From: Marine Group I thaumarchaeote SCGC AAA799-D11
Lineage (GTDB): Archaea; Thermoproteota; Nitrososphaeria; Nitrososphaerales; Nitrosopumilaceae
Reading direction: 5' to 3'
NCBI GenBank assembly: GCA_000746765.1
Contig: JOSY01000010.1
Coordinates: forward strand, 1 to 61,492
DNA: 61,492 nucleotides
This document shows, one piece after another, positions 60,535-61,492 of this stretch. A program made the translations under genes and the position numbers. Position 1 is the stretch's first letter, and every line of letters begins with the position of its first letter. The notes under the pieces are model-generated. The model saw nothing but the letters and a program-made list of their open reading frames with translations, made no database searches and had not been told where the DNA came from.

Positions 60535-60776
60535 TCAGTCTCCTCTAAAATTGAGTTTAATTTATCGTGGGTAGCAAAAACGATAAAATTTTTACTATTT
60601 TCGTCCTTTTGAATTTGAATTTTTTCTCTTATTTCATGAAATCTGTTTCTGAGTGTAACTGAAGTTACTCCTGATGCATTTGCAATTTGCATTTGTGTGA
60701 ATCCATCATTTCTTATCGCGTTTGAATAATATGCTGACGCTGCTGCCATTGCTGCAGGTTCACGTCCTGCCACCAA
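60531..60776 (-). CDS. Mini-TFB: isolated part of the last cyclin repeat of transcription factor B
   Basis: 81 aa matching only the second half of TFB's C-terminal cyclin repeat: VAGREPAAMAAASAYYSNAI then the BRE-contacting helix-turn-helix TQMQIANASGVTSVTLRNRF. A full TFB (about 300 aa) has a zinc ribbon and two repeats; both the ribbon and first repeat are missing. An in-frame TAA about 20 bp upstream and an unrelated gene in another frame exclude a longer version. TTG 60776 immediately follows the upstream stop. It is either a decayed gene or a small BRE-binding factor. Confidence 0.78.
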   Translation of the reverse strand: MVAGREPAAMAAASAYYSNAIRNDGFTQMQIANASGVTSVTLRNRFHEIREKIQIQKDENSKNFIVFATHDKLNSILEETE

Positions 60777-60778
60777 GT

Positions 60779-61015
60779 CTAATTCTGTTGCCTTTTAGTG
60801 ATATTTTGCATTTCTGAAATAATTTTTAATTGATTTAATGCAATTTTGTCTGATGATTCCTTTTGGCTTTTTTCTTTTTGATAAAATAGTATTGCAATAA
60901 TTACTGCTATACTAGTTAGAATTGCCGCAATAATAATTTCTATTGTCATGGTTTGCAAATTTGATATGTCACATTTACCTGACCAATCAAATAGTTCTCT
61001 ACAGGACTCAATCAT
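60779..61015 (-). CDS. Small single-helix membrane protein, first gene of the mini-TFB operon
   Basis: 78 aa: a short N-terminal segment with two Cys (ESCRELFDWSGKCDI), one membrane helix (IEIIIAAILTSIAVIIAILF) and a cytosolic helical tail (KEKSQKESSDKIALNQLKII). ATG 61015 has CATAAAATAAG about 25 nt upstream. ATG 60949, just before the helix, is an alternative start. It could anchor the operon products to the membrane; this is inference from gene order. Confidence 0.65.
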   Translation of the reverse strand: MIESCRELFDWSGKCDISNLQTMTIEIIIAAILTSIAVIIAILFYQKEKSQKESSDKIALNQLKIISEMQNITKRQQN

Positions 61016-61492
61016 TTTTTAGATATTCTTATTTTATGAATTATTTAGTTGTGTTTAATTTCAAATCCATTTAAAAAAATAAAGTTCAATTCTGCATCCA
61101 ATTTTCCAATTTTTGCCATAGTTTTCACTAAGGGTCAAATGAGGGGGGCTTGTCTATACCCCAATTTGAAAATGCTCCCACCGGGTTTTGTCAAATCGGT
61201 TAAACACTCTCCTCTTTTGTTTATAAAGAGAACCTATTTTTAAAAAATTAGAATTTGACAATATCATCTAAAGTATTTCGGAACTTAGAGTCTTAAACTA
61301 AAACACCAAGTCCCTTTGATGGCTCAAATTATGAAGTGCAAAGATTAGTCAGAAAATATTGTCCTAACCATGCCTGGTTTTTTGATCTATATTATCAAGT
61401 CATCCTAAAACCGATCATTTTGTAAAATAATTACGATCATCTTGATCTAAGAATTATCTCAATTGATACCATTCCATGAAATATCAAGAAAT
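61016..61492. other. 477-bp intergenic region without a clear gene
   Basis: No convincing ORF. It holds repeat copy B (61123-61176), then TTTATAAAG (about 61219-61228) which is a good TATA box, and then AT-rich DNA. The TATA box could start a noncoding RNA or a gene running beyond the window. A 41-codon open stretch from about 61310 lacks a start codon. Confidence 0.5.
61123..61176 (+). repeat. Intergenic repeat element, copy B
   Basis: TTTCACTAAGGGTCAAA..., TGTCTATACCCC, then AATTTGAAAATGCT. The first 40 bp match copy A (minus strand) at 27 of 40 positions, including the exact TCTATACCCC; the adjacent 14-mer is identical to that of A but in opposite orientation relative to the CCCC block. 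Confidence 0.6.

Noticed and set aside
61307-61429. 41-codon open stretch (includes YEVQRLVRKYCPNHAWFFD) as a transposase fragment
   Set aside because: No ATG/GTG at a sensible place, no terminal repeats and no recognisable catalytic motif; chance cannot be excluded.

Overview
The window looks like a chromosome segment of an ammonia-oxidising thaumarchaeon close to Nitrosopumilus (AT-rich, marine type). The evidence is the information-processing set: archaeal ribosomal proteins uL1, uL10, uL11, uS9, uL13, eL18, eL19, eL32, eL43, uL16/L10e, uL18, uS5, uL30 and uL15; RNA polymerase subunit D, TFB- and Lrp-type factors, exosome, SBDS, prefoldin and tRNA-splicing endonuclease. Genes typical of the group include CofE (coenzyme F420), a 2-oxoacid:ferredoxin oxidoreductase, ATP-type PEP carboxykinase and many very small zinc-ribbon proteins. 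I see no rRNA, CRISPR array, insertion sequence or prophage.

Layout. 0-9 kb: fragments of the uL11-uL1-uL10 cluster (secE-nusG-rpl11 and rpl1-rpl10, minus strand) separated by small regulators (Lrp, HxlR, CheY-like receiver) and microproteins, then dtdA, a short MGMT and eL32-eL19. 9-16 kb: pckA, a membrane-anchored subtilisin, superoxide dismutase, prefoldin alpha, an FtsY with an unusual C-terminal tail, argF. 16-23 kb: the end of the spc operon (rpl18-rps5-rpl30-rpl15-secY-adkA-EMC3/DUF106-cmk-cbf5), closed by an intron-containing tRNA-Ser. 23-33 kb: secreted subtilisin, FAD oxidoreductase, hydroxyacid dehydrogenase, 2-oxoacid:ferredoxin oxidoreductase and several unrecognised genes. 33-38 kb: cofE, two complete isopropylmalate-dehydratase-type pairs in tandem, a nucleotidyltransferase. 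38-42 kb: rpoD-rpl18e-rpl13-rps9 and a frameshifted CHASE histidine kinase. 42-48 kb: the archaeal exosome superoperon (SBDS-rrp4-rrp41-rrp42-rpl37Ae-pcc1-pfdB), XPF-type nuclease, TPR protein, Nob1 and NAD kinase. 48-58 kb: rhodanese, a large ferredoxin, a family 2 glycosyltransferase, a long coiled-coil protein, a cation/proton antiporter, tRNA-Gly, L10e, EndA. 58-61.5 kb: an accessory-like tail with a degenerate PLD-like protein, zinc microproteins, a YHS protein, and an operon encoding only the last cyclin repeat of TFB next to a stand-alone Lrp ligand-binding (RAM) domain.

Expression signals are consistent. Many first genes have an AT-rich TATA-like element 25-31 nt before the start codon (leaderless mRNAs), which lets several starts be chosen; genes inside operons often have Shine-Dalgarno sites. 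Two strong dyad operators (about 4.1-4.2 kb and 54.8 kb) and a two-copy intergenic element whose inner 14-mer is flipped (59.1 and 61.1 kb) are the clearest regulatory structures that the genes do not explain. I do not see one large unknown machine. The best candidates for undescribed biology are the mini-TFB/RAM operon, the tailed FtsY, the Cbf5 with an extra domain, and the regulatory elements.
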